Position numbers and translations under genes: made by a program. Positions 34,611 to 45,230 of a DNA stretch of 64,000 bases are shown here, piece after piece. The stretch comes from Talpa occidentalis (lineage: Eukaryota; Chordata; Mammalia; Eulipotyphla; Talpidae), in contig NW_023605194.1 of the NCBI RefSeq assembly GCF_014898055.3, forward strand, positions 56,645,361 through 56,709,360, given 5' to 3'. Each line of letters begins with the position of its first letter. Position 1 is the first letter of the stretch. The notes beneath the pieces are model-generated. The model had not been told where the DNA came from. It was given only the letters and a program-made list of their open reading frames with translations, and ran no database searches.

Positions 34611-35840
34611 GAGCTGATGAGACTCAACTCAACAAAAACAAAGAAAATAATCCAGTCAAAAAATGGGCAGAAGAGCTAAAAAGAAACTTCTCCAAAGAGG
34701 AAATGCAAATGACCAGCAGGCATATGAAAAAATATTCAACATCACTTGTAATCAGGGAAATGAGAATCAAAACTACCATGAGATACCATCTTACACCAGT
34801 GAGAATGGCACATATTAAAAAAACTAGCAACAACAAATGTTGGAGAGATTGTGGAGAAAAAGGAACTCTCCTGCACTGTTGTTGGGAGTGCAAACTGTTC
34901 CAACCACTATGGAGAGCTGTGTGGAGATTTCTTTTTTTTTTTTTTTTAGAGGCATGTTTTCTTTCTTTCTTTATTTGTTTGTTTGTTTGTTTTGTTTATA
35001 CATGCACTGGGTACAGTCAGAAGCGCGGGAGGGTGAGAGAATTCACCAGAGCCAGAGCGGGGAGCAGAGCAGGCAGAAGGACTGAAGTACACTGCTGAGG
35101 GGAGCAGCGGGCGGCAGGAGAGGTCTGCGCGCCATGCAGGACCCTCCTCCGGTGGCTGGGAAGCAGCCGGGGATCGAACCGGCGCCGCAGAGGCCGGGGG
35201 CAGCTTCGCAACCCAGCGCTCAACCGCTGCGCCACCGGGGAGGCCCTGTGTGGCGATTTCTTGACCTACTAAACATAGAGCTTCCATATGATGCAGCAAT
35301 TCCACTCCTAGGTATTTACCCAAATGACACAGAAACAGTAATTCCAAAGGGCACCTGCACCCCTATGTTTATAGCTGTACTATTTACAATAGCTAAGTTT
35401 TGGAAACAACCCAAATGCCCCAAAATAGATGACTGGATCAATAAGATGTGGTACATATACACAATGGAATATTACTCAGCAATCAAAAAGATAAACACAT
35501 GCAGTTTGCAGCAACATGGATGGAGCTAGAAGGGATCATGCTCAGCGAAATAAGCCAGAAAGAAAAAGAAAATACCAGATGGTCTCACTCATAGCAGGAA
35601 TCTAGAAAACTTAAATAAGGGATCAGGAACAAGAATAACTATAAGAAAGAAAATATCAAAATCAACAAAAAACTATAAACCAGAGATACACTGGAGGTGG
35701 GAGGGAGAGGGAGGAGTGGGAGTCAAAATAATGGAGGGGTGCAATTGTAAGGGGAATGTAACCAACATTAAAATGTATACATTGTGCCAAGATGAAAAAG
35801 ATGTAAGAATTATATAAAATAAAATATTAAAAAAATAAAT
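34611..35840 (+). mobile_element. L1 3' end, the only sense copy
   Basis: 5'-truncated L1: ORF2 C-terminus (34611-34932, resuming at 35246), 3'UTR with gagatacactggaggtggga and a purine-rich stretch, and a tail ending ataaaatattaaaaaaataa. The ORF2 frame before the SINE reads [20 protein letters not shown] and on to LLHCCWECK; after the SINE it continues [18 protein letters not shown] to IDDWINKMWYIYTMEYYSAI. Few lesions apart from the SINE, so it is fairly young. Confidence 0.92.
34917..35261 (-). mobile_element. VES-type SINE inserted in L1 ORF2
   Basis: Antisense copy, body 34933-35245, of the less diverged subgroup (aagcgcgggagggtgagaga, reversed head gcgccaccggggaggccc). Flanked by ctgtgtggagatttct (34917-34932) and ctgtgtggcgatttct (35246-35261), one mismatch in 16. 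It splits the ORF2 frame. Confidence 0.93.
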
Positions 35841-36149
35841 TTGCCTCTAGTGCAACTGGCAATTATTTTCATTCATATTCCTCTCTCCAGTGTCTTTTTA
35901 ATTATTGTGGGTTTAATTATAATTTGAAGTCATGTGATACTAAATTTAATTCACATATAGAAATCATTCATAAATATAAACAATAAGTATCATATGAGAT
36001 TTCATTTAAAAATGTCCATCAAAGTGACATGACAGATTTCATAACATGCAATTTAGAGTTTTCTATAGAATTTTTTCCTGTATTATTCTAGAAATAAAAT
36101 GAAAATGAGTAATTTATTTTAGTTTATTTTACACTCTCCTCCACTTCTA
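35841..36149. other. Unique AT-rich DNA, no feature seen
   Basis: Nothing recognisable. Confidence 0.5.
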
Positions 36150-36275
36150 AACATAAACAGGAGTTGATTGATCTATTCACCTTTGTATATCCAATGCCTT
36201 CTTGAGTTTATACCTAAAGATAAATATCTTCCAGATGGTTGGTACATAATGGGTAGTCAATAAATATTTGCTTCA
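36150..36275 (+). repeat. L2 3' end-like remnant
   Basis: ctattcacctttgtatatcc, aatgccttc, then ggttggtacataatgggtag and tcaataaatatttgcttcat follow the L2 3'-end order (ctttgtatccccagc, tggcacatagtaggt, caataaatatttgttgaatg). Confidence 0.6.
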
Positions 36276-36481
36276 TAAATTGTGGATTGTGGAGAAGAGA
36301 AAAATATACCTTTCTCAAGTTCTTAAATTTGCCACAATATTTGCAATTAGTAACTTTGACACTGTCAAGGGCAAGACACTCACTATCTCTATACTTCATG
36401 ACACCACATTCAAGTATGTTAAGAACGCTTTCTCATTTAGCCAGTTGCTGTCTCTCTGTCTCCATCTCTGTATCTCTCTCA

Positions 36482-36516
36482 AACACACACACACACACAC
36501 ACACTCACACACACAG
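36482..36516 (+). repeat. (CA)n microsatellite
   Basis: acacacacacacacacacac with one ct interruption. The chance frames on both strands across it are low complexity. Confidence 0.95.
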
Positions 36517-36727
36517 TTCAAAGTCTGACTTTTGATGAGATCTTTGAATCTTTGAAACAGCCAACTAGTTGTACTAGCCAATCCTACTTTCAATTATATA
36601 TGAAACAATGAATTCTCTATATTTTATGCTAAATTAGTGATTATCTTTTTCTCCGTTTGGGGTATTTTAGCTAGTATAACATCTATTAAATACAATTTAT
36701 TTAGGTCTTGGGTTTATATGTGAAGTT

Positions 36728-37018
36728 ATAAAATGTGTATTTCTTTTTTTAAAGATTATTTTTACAAGAACCGGGGTACAGGTCAGATACATGGGAGGAT
36801 GAGAGGATTCACCAGAGACAGAGTGGGGAGCAGAACAGGCAGACTGACTGAAATACACTGCTGAGGGGAGCAGCAGGCGAGATAGGAGAGGTCTGCCACG
36901 CCATGTGGGACCCTTGCCAGCCGGGATTGAACCAGCACTGCAGAGGCTCCGGACAGCTTCACAGCGCTGTGCTCAACCACCTGTGCCACCAGAGGAGGCC
37001 CATAAAATGTGTATTTCT
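36728..37018 (-). mobile_element. VES-type SINE with perfect 17 bp duplication
   Basis: Antisense copy, body 36745-37001, flanked by identical ataaaatgtgtatttct at 36728-36744 and 37002-37018. The perfect duplication suggests a comparatively recent insertion even though the body belongs to the aggccag-like older subgroup pattern (gaggattcaccagagacaga). Confidence 0.95.
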
Positions 37019-38060
37019 GAGCCCATCTTTAAACATTAGTTCCTAACAAGAAAGATTGTAAGATATATGTCTATTCAGGATTTAGTGCATAAATAAAATA
37101 CTTGCTAAAAGATGGATATAGGTTTCAAGGCTCTATCTCTGAACTGTATATATGAAATAAAATAAACTATTATGTTAAAATGAAAATAAAATTTATACAA
37201 TGGCTTATTTTGAATATAAATTTGAGGACTATGTGTTTCTTACTCAGGTGATGGATTTGTTTTACTTAAAGGTTTTTTGGTTAATTTGTCACTTTTTAAA
37301 ACTGTCTTAGTTCCATTCTGAGCTCAAATTCTGTCTTAGTTTCATTCTGAGCTCAAATTCAACTTGTCTCTTTTAAGTTATAACTGAATTTGCTATCTCA
37401 TGTTGTATCTCATTTCAATCTTTGGAATGTTTTGAATTCCGTGGTTATTCCTTAAGATATTCCTTTATAGTAGTGAAACTAGAAAATCGTCAATGAGACA
37501 GTGAAACAGGTGATTTGGGGAAGCAAATGGTGGAAAATTCTACCTCTGTATCAGTCCTTAGCCCTCTGGTAACATTAACAATCATGCATATGATGAGAAT
37601 GACTGCTCCCTGGTCCTTCCATTAAGCACAGCATTGCATCTAAAAGAAGGCACATGTTGGTACCCCTCTGCCAACTTGCACCAGCTGTCTACATATTTAG
37701 GTTTATAATTTTGGAAGGGAACTTAATTCCTATGTGGTCAAAATATTGCAAAATCTTTACCAGTTTGTCAGCCTAACTTCTGAAAGATAAAATATATTAA
37801 ACTTACTATTCTTCATTCTTCAATCTTTTTAAATATATAATTGAGTGGAAAAGAAAAAAAAAACATACTCTAGACATGGATTTTTATTCACTTGTTTGAA
37901 ATCTTGCTTGTAGTCAGGTTATCCCTCTTCTGTTCTTTGATTGAGAAAATTCCATTTTTTAAGGTTTTAATTATTACTGCCAGTCTTCTTTTACAGGGTC
38001 AAGTTCTTATAGACCCCAGAAGCAATCACTCCTTCAGCTGCTGTTCTTTTTTTTTTTTTT
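37019..38060 (+). repeat. Unique DNA with a 29 bp tandem duplication
   Basis: 37302-37330 (ctgtcttagttccattctga...) is repeated directly at 37331-37359 with one mismatch. No gene seen in the rest. Confidence 0.8.
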
Positions 38061-38230
38061 TCATGTCTTCATTTTTTTTTTTATTTTATTTTATACAATT
38101 CTTACATCATGCTCAGCAAAATAAGCCAGAAAGAAAAGAAAAATACCGGATGGTCTCACTCATAGCAGGCATTTAGAAAACCTAAATAAGGGACCAGGAA
38201 AAAGACTAACTATAGTATCAGGTCTTCCTT
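38061..38230 (-). mobile_element. Miniature 5'-inverted L1
   Basis: Two L1 pieces joined head-on. 38074-38108 is the antisense extreme L1 3' end (attttattttatacaattc, ttacatc). 38109-38215 is sense L1 from the ORF2 end into the 3'UTR (atgctcagcaaaataagcca, ggtctcactcatagcaggca). The flanks tcatgtcttcatt (38061-38073) and tcaggtcttcctt (38218-38230) form a probable 13 bp duplication with two mismatches. Total L1 content is only about 140 bp. Confidence 0.75.
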
Positions 38231-38606
38231 CAACCACATTCCCTCAATAACCATTGCATTCACCACCACCCCCAAAGTGGCATAAATATAGAGGGAAAAG
38301 CTGGCACAACATTTGTCTAAGCTGTAATACAAAAAGAAGAATGGACAATTGTAATAATAGTAAAAAGCAATTACCATTTATGATTGCATAATGCTGCATC
38401 ACGGTGCTTTCTAGGTCATGCAGTTGTTTTTCTCCCTTAGTATTAACAAAGTCTCCCCATCTTTCCAGTTGTCCTCTATTGTATTGTCTCTCTTCATACC
38501 ACTTCAGATCAGAAGAGAAATACTATTTTTTTTTTTGAGTTTAGTGTCACTACTGAAGAGTTAATCAAATATATTTATCTTTAGAATATTGCAACTATTA
38601 TTATTA
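38231..38606. other. Unique AT-rich DNA, no feature seen
   Basis: Nothing recognisable. Confidence 0.5.
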
Positions 38607-38860
38607 TTTTTAAAAATATTTATTTATGCATACAAGAGCTGGGGTGCAGGCCAGAGATGTGGGAGTGGTGAGAGGATTCACTGGAGACAGAGTGGGGAAA
38701 AATAGGCAGATCCATTGTTGAGGGGAGCAGTGGGCGAGACAGGAAACATCTGCTGCACCATGTGGGTCACCTCCCTGGCCAGGGATCTAACTCATGCTGC
38801 AGTGGCTGCCGATAGCTTCATAGTGCTGCATCTTAACCCCTTGCACCACCAGGGAGGCCC
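38607..38860 (-). mobile_element. VES-type SINE
   Basis: Antisense copy from atatttatttatgcatacaa to the reversed head gcaccaccagggaggccc. About 20 bp of the body are missing before gaggggagcagtgggcgaga. Confidence 0.83.
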
Positions 38861-38937
38861 CTGTGACACTTTATTAAAATCTGATTCCATATACCATCCT
38901 AGATTTGCTGAAGGAATGTTTCCAGTACATAGGAAAA

Positions 38938-39003
38938 TTTTATATATATATAATTTTATATATTATATATAATTTTTATATATTATATATATATAGAGAG
39001 AGA
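38938..39003. repeat. AT-rich dinucleotide array
   Basis: Alternating tatata/tataatttt blocks ending in agagagagaga. Self-complementary and likely unstable. Confidence 0.85.
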
Positions 39004-41091
39004 GATGAAAAGTACTTTTAGTATTTGAACTATCTAAAGAAAACAGTTCAGACCCTTATCTTGTGTGCTTTTGTTTTAGGGACAAGGATAGAGACAGGAG
39101 ATCTGGCTGGAAATTCTATTAGGAGAACCCTACTGAAAAGCAAGAATGCTAATCCAAGTTATTCAGTGTTAATCAAAGTCCTCAATTTTCAAATTACAGG
39201 GGTAACTAGAGAAAATTACTCAGACACTCAAAGTTTCAGTTCCTCATCACTACAATGCAATCTTAATAATTCTATTCTAATTGCTTTCTAATGTGACCTC
39301 ATGACAAAGAACAAATGTTCTAAAAGAGATAGTGGATTCATATTTCATTGTCTGGTCAAATGTTATATATAAAAGTTTTATGGAAAAGGGTCAGGTATCA
39401 CTAGAACCATACAGACAAACAGGGTCCAGCTAAAATATGGTTCATAGTTCAGAGATGCAGGTAATGAAATCACACACACACACACACACACACACCACCC
39501 ATACAAACACAAAACAAATTCTTGATATGATAGAGAGGAAACTTGTGAAAATTACTGTTGAGATGTCTCTATATAGATTCAGGGGCTTCTAGACAGAAAC
39601 ATTGGTCACCTTCTGTATGTTATGTTTTGAAGAAATATTTCACTTAGTAAACTAAGGTATTCAATTCAAAAGGTGGTTTTTCAGTTGTTTCCAGTGTAAC
39701 TTCATCAAGAAATGGTATAATAAACCTAAAGAAAGTTTCACGTAGCACAGGATGCATGATAAAATGAAGGTAAAAACGATCTTCAACATTAGCATTATTG
39801 AACTTGTGTGTGTTTTCCTATCTCTTCAGTGTTCACATGAGCATCAATGGAAGACTGTGATGATTACAATGTCATAAAAGCAAATGGGAGTCATTTTATT
39901 TGTTAGCATATGCATTTAACACCTTTTTTGCTCTCTAGATACAATTAAATTAGCAGCTTTTATAAAGTCAGGATAGGTGATTAAACTTCAAAATACATAA
40001 ATACTTAAAGTTTATTTTTATATAAATATAAATTCTTCATTTTTCAGTCATATGTGTTTATGTATCCGAAAGCAGTTTATTAGTTTTTGTTTGTTTCAGA
40101 AATGTTGAAGTTGGATAACTTCTTTTTTCTGAGACATTCATGTTTCCTATTCTTAGTTTGCCTTATCTTTTATTTGGTTTACATTTTATTAACTGAAATA
40201 CATCAATTCTGGAGTCACAAATACCTTGACATAAGGTTTATTTTCTTAAGCAGTCATTTCTTTAAGTTGGTATCTTCATTCTTACAATGATGGAAATAGC
40301 AGTGTTACATTATAAACTTAGCCTGAGGATAAAAGAGTGACTGGATTGGAACAGTAAGATGAAAATGTGTCACCAAGTTAAGTGATCAGTAATGGGATGC
40401 AATCATTTTTGTAAATAATTGATACCTGTTTGGGTTTGACTTGCATTTTTTTTTTTATTTCAGTAGCAGTGTACCATCCCATGTATTGTTTGGAGTTTTA
40501 AAGTAAAATCTGGCACAGATTGAGTTTTTTGAGATTTAGTATGGGACTGACATTTATAATCATCATGAGATGTCAGAGTAACATCTGTTTTTCATCCCTA
40601 ATATAGTATGGGCACAAAGAAATGTATTCATAATCACTTGTTGCTTGGATCAGTAAATTGAATGTATATATAAAAATATTGACACAATATTATCTTACCT
40701 CAGTTTTTTTTTTTTAGATGATAAAGATATTATGGTAAACTGCAAATTAAATCTATTGAGATAGAATTGTAAACACAACAACTAAACACCCTAGTGAGAG
40801 GCTAAAAATGTTTTCCTAAAATTGAAATCCTAGCATTTCATTATAGCTATGGTCTCTGCATGTTAATAGCTTTAATGACTTAGAATTAAAATCAATGAGA
40901 CTTTACTATGTAACATTCTTTGACTTAAGTCTCCTTTCCACATTTTTTCATACCTCATGAAAATATTTTCAACCCTACACAAACCCTTATTGACAATCCA
41001 ATTCCAATATGCCCAAAATTTCTATCAGGATTGGCGATGACATTCAACAGGAGCTTCTCTACATTCCTCCCTTTCATGATATATCTTTAGT
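39004..41091. other. Unique AT-rich DNA with one (CA)n
   Basis: A (CA)n array lies at 39471-39495. An 88-residue plus frame at 39025-39291 crosses an acceptor-like tgtgcttttgttttag but has no recognisable domain. No other feature seen. Confidence 0.45.
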
Positions 41092-41402
41092 TATACTATT
41101 TTTTCCTTTTTTTATTTTTAAGATTTATTTTATTTACTTATACAAGCACTGGGTATAGTCAGAAGCGCGAGAGGGTGAGAGAATTCACCAGAGCCAGAGC
41201 GGGGAGCAGAGCAGGCAGAAGGACTGAAGTACACTGCTGAGGGGAGCAGCGGGCGGCAGGAGAGGTCTGCGTGCCATGTGGGACCCTCCTCTGGTGGCCG
41301 TGGAGCAGCTAGGGATCGAACCGGCAGTGCAGAGGCTGTGGGCAGCTTTGCAACCCAGCGCTCAACCGCTGCGCCACCGGGGAGGCCCTATACTATTTTT
41401 TC
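41092..41402 (-). mobile_element. VES-type SINE with perfect duplication
   Basis: Antisense copy, body 41106-41388, less diverged subgroup (cagaagcgcgagagggtgag, reversed B box gatcgaaccgg, reversed head gcgccaccggggaggccc). Flanked by tatactattttttc at 41092-41105 and 41389-41402. Confidence 0.94.
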
Positions 41403-41779
41403 TTATCTCAGAAAATTAAATTGATGTTTTGTTTAAATCAGAACACAATACCTATGCGTTTAATCTCATTAGCTTCTCTCCTGCAATAGGACTATAAAAT
41501 TCTCTTTGTGTTTTTTAGTATTCATTACCAATTTATTCTTTTTCTGTAGCCATAAAATCATGCCAATCTCCCTACAAAATAAAACAAGAAAAACCCTCAC
41601 ATTTCTGAAGTTATTCTCTTTTTTCATGATTAAATAAGAGATTATAAATGCCTGTTTTACTACTACTGCTTAGCTTTTTGTTTTAATTGTATACTTATTT
41701 TTTATTTATTCTTGCCTTCATGAGCAGAATTTTATTTTGAACCAATGCTTTTTATTTTTCTATTTGTTTCAATTGTATC
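41403..41779. other. Unique AT-rich DNA, no feature seen
   Basis: Nothing recognisable. Confidence 0.5.
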
Positions 41780-42962
41780 TTTTTTTTTTCAATTGATATA
41801 ACAATGGTTTGTGACACTGCATAGGTTTTAGGGGTATAAATTCACATGTCTTCAGTATGTTACTAAACCACACCCACTGCCTAAGCACCCATAATCCTCT
41901 ATCATAGTCCACTTGTCCCCGTCCCTTATTTGCTCACCATTTCCTCTTCTCCCCTTCTCATAGCCTCAGTTTGACTGTCAGATTTCTATTATTTCATTAT
42001 ATTCCACGTGAGTGAAAAAATCTAGTATTTGTCATTCTCCCTCACTTGCATAATCCCTTCTAGTTCCATCCATGTTATCACAAATGGTAAGATTTCATTT
42101 TTTGTTGAGTATTACTGTACTGTGTGTATATGTGTGCATATTTGTATTGTTTTTAATCTATTCATTTGTCACTGGACACTTGGGTTGGTTTGTTTCCAGA
42201 CCTTGGATGTTAAAAGCAGTGCTGCATTGAACACAAGTGCATATATCCCTTCAAACTAATGTTTTTATATTCTTGCAATAGATACAAAGGAGTGGAATTG
42301 CTGAATCATATGGCAGATTTATTTTTAATATTTCAATAGACCTCCATACTGTTTTTCTCAGGCTGGGCCAGTGTACATTCCCCAAAACAGTTTATGAACA
42401 TTCTATTTTTTTCCAAACCTTTGCTAATACCTATTGTATCTTGTCTTTTTGAGATGGGTCATTCTCACACTTGTGAGATGTTATCTCACGGTGGTTGAGA
42501 TTTGCATTTCCCTGGTAAGTGATGAACATTTTTCATGTGCCTGTTGGCCATCTGTGTGTTTCTTTGGAGGGTGCATTTAGTTCTTCTGCCCACTTTTTGA
42601 TTATTATTTTCTATTTGTTGCTTTGTATGAGTTCCTTGTATATTTTGCATATTAGTCCCTTGATGTAAGATGTATAAATATTTTCTTGCACTCAGAAGGT
42701 TGTACTTTACTTTCAATGATAGTTTCTCTCACAGTTGGATATAGTCTCATATATTTTTCCCTTTGTTTACCTTGCTGTTGAAGTCCTATCTCCAAAGACT
42801 TCCCTGAAGTCAATGCCATGGGAGGTTTTATGTGCCCTTCTATATATTTTATGGTTTGAGGTCTTACATTAAATCTTTAGAGATCCATTTCGAGTTAATT
42901 CTGCATTATGGCAGGAGATAGCTTCATTTTTTTTGCACATGGTTGTCTAGTTGTCTAGTTTT

Positions 42963-43127
42963 CTTTCTTTTTTTTTAAAGATTTATTTTATTTATTTATA
43001 CAAGAACTGGGGTACAGTCAGAGGCGTGAGAGGGTGAGAGGATTCACCAGAGACAGACCAGGGAACAGAACAGGCAGGCTGAAATACACTGCTTAGGGGA
43101 GCAGCGGGCACAACAGGACAGGTCTGC
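42963..43127 (-). mobile_element. VES-type SINE, head missing
   Basis: Antisense copy with tail and body only (ctttttttttaaagatttat to ggacaggtctgcag). The tRNA-like head, about 110 bp, is absent at the junction with the following L1 end, so the loss probably happened when that L1 arrived. Confidence 0.85.
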
Positions 43128-43139
43128 AGTACATGTTTC

Positions 43140-43268
43140 ATGCAAAAAACCTTTTTTATTATAAATTTTATTTTTTATTCCCCATACAATTGCGACCCCC
43201 TTATTTTAACCCCAATCCCTCCCCTCCCCTCACCCCACCTCCCATAGAGTGTCTCTGGTTCATAGTCT
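43140..43268 (-). mobile_element. L1 3' end fragment
   Basis: About 125 bp of antisense L1 3'UTR (ttttattccccatacaattg, gacccccttattttaacccc, gagtgtctctggttcatagt), the same type as the left end of the young L1 at 24.04 kb (cccccatacaattgcaaacg). Confidence 0.85.
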
Positions 43269-43620
43269 TAACAACACTTTTTAAAGATACTTCTCTGTCT
43301 CCATTGTGTAATCTTGATTACTTTGTGGTAAATTAACTATCCAGTTAAGTGTGGTCTATTTCTGGACTCTCAATTGTATTCCATTTGGCTGTCTTTTTGT
43401 AATTCTAATATCATACTGTTTTAATTAATATAACTTTTTATATAGTCTGAATTATAAGATTAATTTATTTCTGTTTTTCTTTTTTTGTGTGTGAGAATTG
43501 CTTTGGATATTCAGGGGCTTTTGTGTTTCCATATACATTCCTACTTGCTATATTTCCTTGAAAAATGCCATTGATACCTCTTAGCTTTTAACTGATCATA
43601 TTATGACTTATTTTCAGGTT

Positions 43621-44261
43621 CCTCTATTTCTCTCTTTACTTCCCTTTCACCCATTTCTGTTTTTCTATATTCTTCCTCTCATAAGCTACAATGGCTTTAA
43701 TTAACATTCCAAATGTTTGTATTTCCTGTATCAAAATGTGCAATAGTAAACTAATATTTTCCTTTTAATTATAACTTATTCAGCTTCCTAAAAATCACTA
43801 TCATAAAATTCTACAACTGAAACCTAAAATTGGTTATGTTATCTGTGTTCTTACAAAAATATTCTCCAATTATTCTTTTATGCATTTAGGGACAAAGCTA
43901 CCCCTTTTCTAGTTAAAACTTCAACTGTGATCATGTCTATCATTTATTATATTTCATGTTATTCATAGGGCTATTTATCTAGTGCAGACTTATCTTGCAT
44001 GAACTGTTATCTTACCCACTCTCCTCACTGTATTTAGGAATTCATCATTTTACAGTTGAATTTTAGACAAATTTCAAAGTTGCTATGTTAATATTTAGTT
44101 AACCTAAAGTTGGCTTCACTTTCTGAAAAAACAGTGAAAAATGTTTATTCATAGGGAGTTTTAAATAATATGTTATTGTACAACATGTATAATATACAAA
44201 ATATAATACATATAATACTTAAATGTGTATATATATCATATGTCTCAGAAAATACACATAT
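43621..44261. other. Unique AT-rich DNA, no feature seen
   Basis: Nothing recognisable. Confidence 0.5.
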
Positions 44262-44889
44262 GTTTATTTTCATTTCTCTGATGGTTAATGATGAACATTT
44301 TTCATGTTTTCACTTGCCATCTATGTATATCCTCTTCAGTGAAATATCTGTGCATGTCTTTTGCCTATTTTCTAATTAAATTGTTCGATTTTTATGTTTT
44401 TTTTTAAAGATTTATTTTTTATGCATATAAGAACTGGGGTGTAGGCCAGAGGTGCGGGGGTTGGGGGCAGTGAGAGGATTCACCGAGATAGAGTGGGGAG
44501 CAAAACAGGCAGATTGATTGAAATACACTGCTAAGGGAAGCAGTGGATGGGACAGGAGAAGTATGTTGTCCCATGTGTGTCTGCTCCCTGGCCAGGGATG
44601 CAACTCGGGCTGCAGTGGCTGCCTATAGCTTCATAGTACAGAGACCTAAGTCCTTGCACCACCAGGGAGGCCCTAAATTGTTTTTTATTTTATTTATTTT
44701 TGTTATGTTCAGTTTTGAGAGTTCTTTATATATTCTAGATACTATTCCTTTGTCAGATATATAGTTTGCAAATATTTTCTGACAACCTGAAATTTGTCTT
44801 TTCATCCTCCTATCACTCTTCCCATAGAAAAGTTTTTAAATTTGGTGAGACTCATTTTATCAGTTTTCCTATTATTGACCATGCTTTTT
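44262..44889 (-). mobile_element. Old L1 ORF2 segment split by a SINE
   Basis: Antisense L1 ORF2 before the SINE (tttctctgatggttaatgat, atgaacatttttcatg, cttttgcctattttctaatt) and after it (gagttctttatatattctag, tgtcagatatatagtttgca, gtcttttcatcctcc). No frame survives. It lacks an L1 3' end here, so it is an internal fragment or has lost its tail. Confidence 0.78.
44397..44673 (-). mobile_element. VES-type SINE in old L1
   Basis: Antisense copy ending at the reversed head gcaccaccagggaggccc. Probable duplication taaattgtt on both sides (44377 and 44674). Forms a tail-out inverted pair with the SINE at 44903. Confidence 0.85.
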
Positions 44890-45230
44890 AAAATAAACAG
44901 TACAGGGCCTCCCCGGTGGCTCAGCGGTTGAGCGCTGGGTTGCGAAGCTGCCCGCGGCCTCTGCAGTGCCGGTTTAATCCCCAGCTGCTCCCCGGCCACC
45001 AGAGGAGGGTCCCACATGGCGCAGACCTCTCCTGCCACCCGCTGATCCCCTCAGCAGTATGCTTCGGTCCTTCTGCCTGCTCTGCTCCCCGTTCTGGCTC
45101 TGGTGAATTCTCTCACCCTCCCGCGCTTCTGACTGTACCCAGTGCTTGTATAAATAAATAAATAAACAAATAAATAAATAAAAGTACATCTTAAAAAAAT
45201 AAATAAATAAAAATAAATAAAATAAACAGT
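44889..45230 (+). mobile_element. VES-type SINE, low divergence
   Basis: Sense copy, body 44903-45217, head gggcctccccggtggctcag, with a long AAAT/AAAC tail (about 45150-45217). Perfect 13 bp duplication taaaataaacagt at 44889-44901 and 45218-45230. The B box is mutated (ggtttaatcccc), so Pol III activity is doubtful. Confidence 0.94.

Larger units (their letters stand above)
41780..43620 (-). mobile_element. Old L1, nested with a SINE and a younger L1 end
   Basis: Antisense L1: 3'UTR beginning caattgatataacaatggtt, then ORF2 C-terminal third with all frames broken, to about 42962. It resumes near 43272 (tctctgtctccattgtgtaa, gtctatttctggactctcaa, catactgttttaattaatat) to about 43620. The gap is filled by a truncated SINE and another L1 3' end. 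The residual peptide HMKNVHHLPGKCKSQ in a 76-codon frame (42486-42716) is ORF2-derived. Confidence 0.85.

Noticed and set aside
39025..39291. 88-residue frame with an acceptor-like tract at about 39060-39077
   Set aside because: No recognisable domain and only a weak GTAACT donor; acceptor-like pyrimidine tracts are common in this AT-rich DNA.
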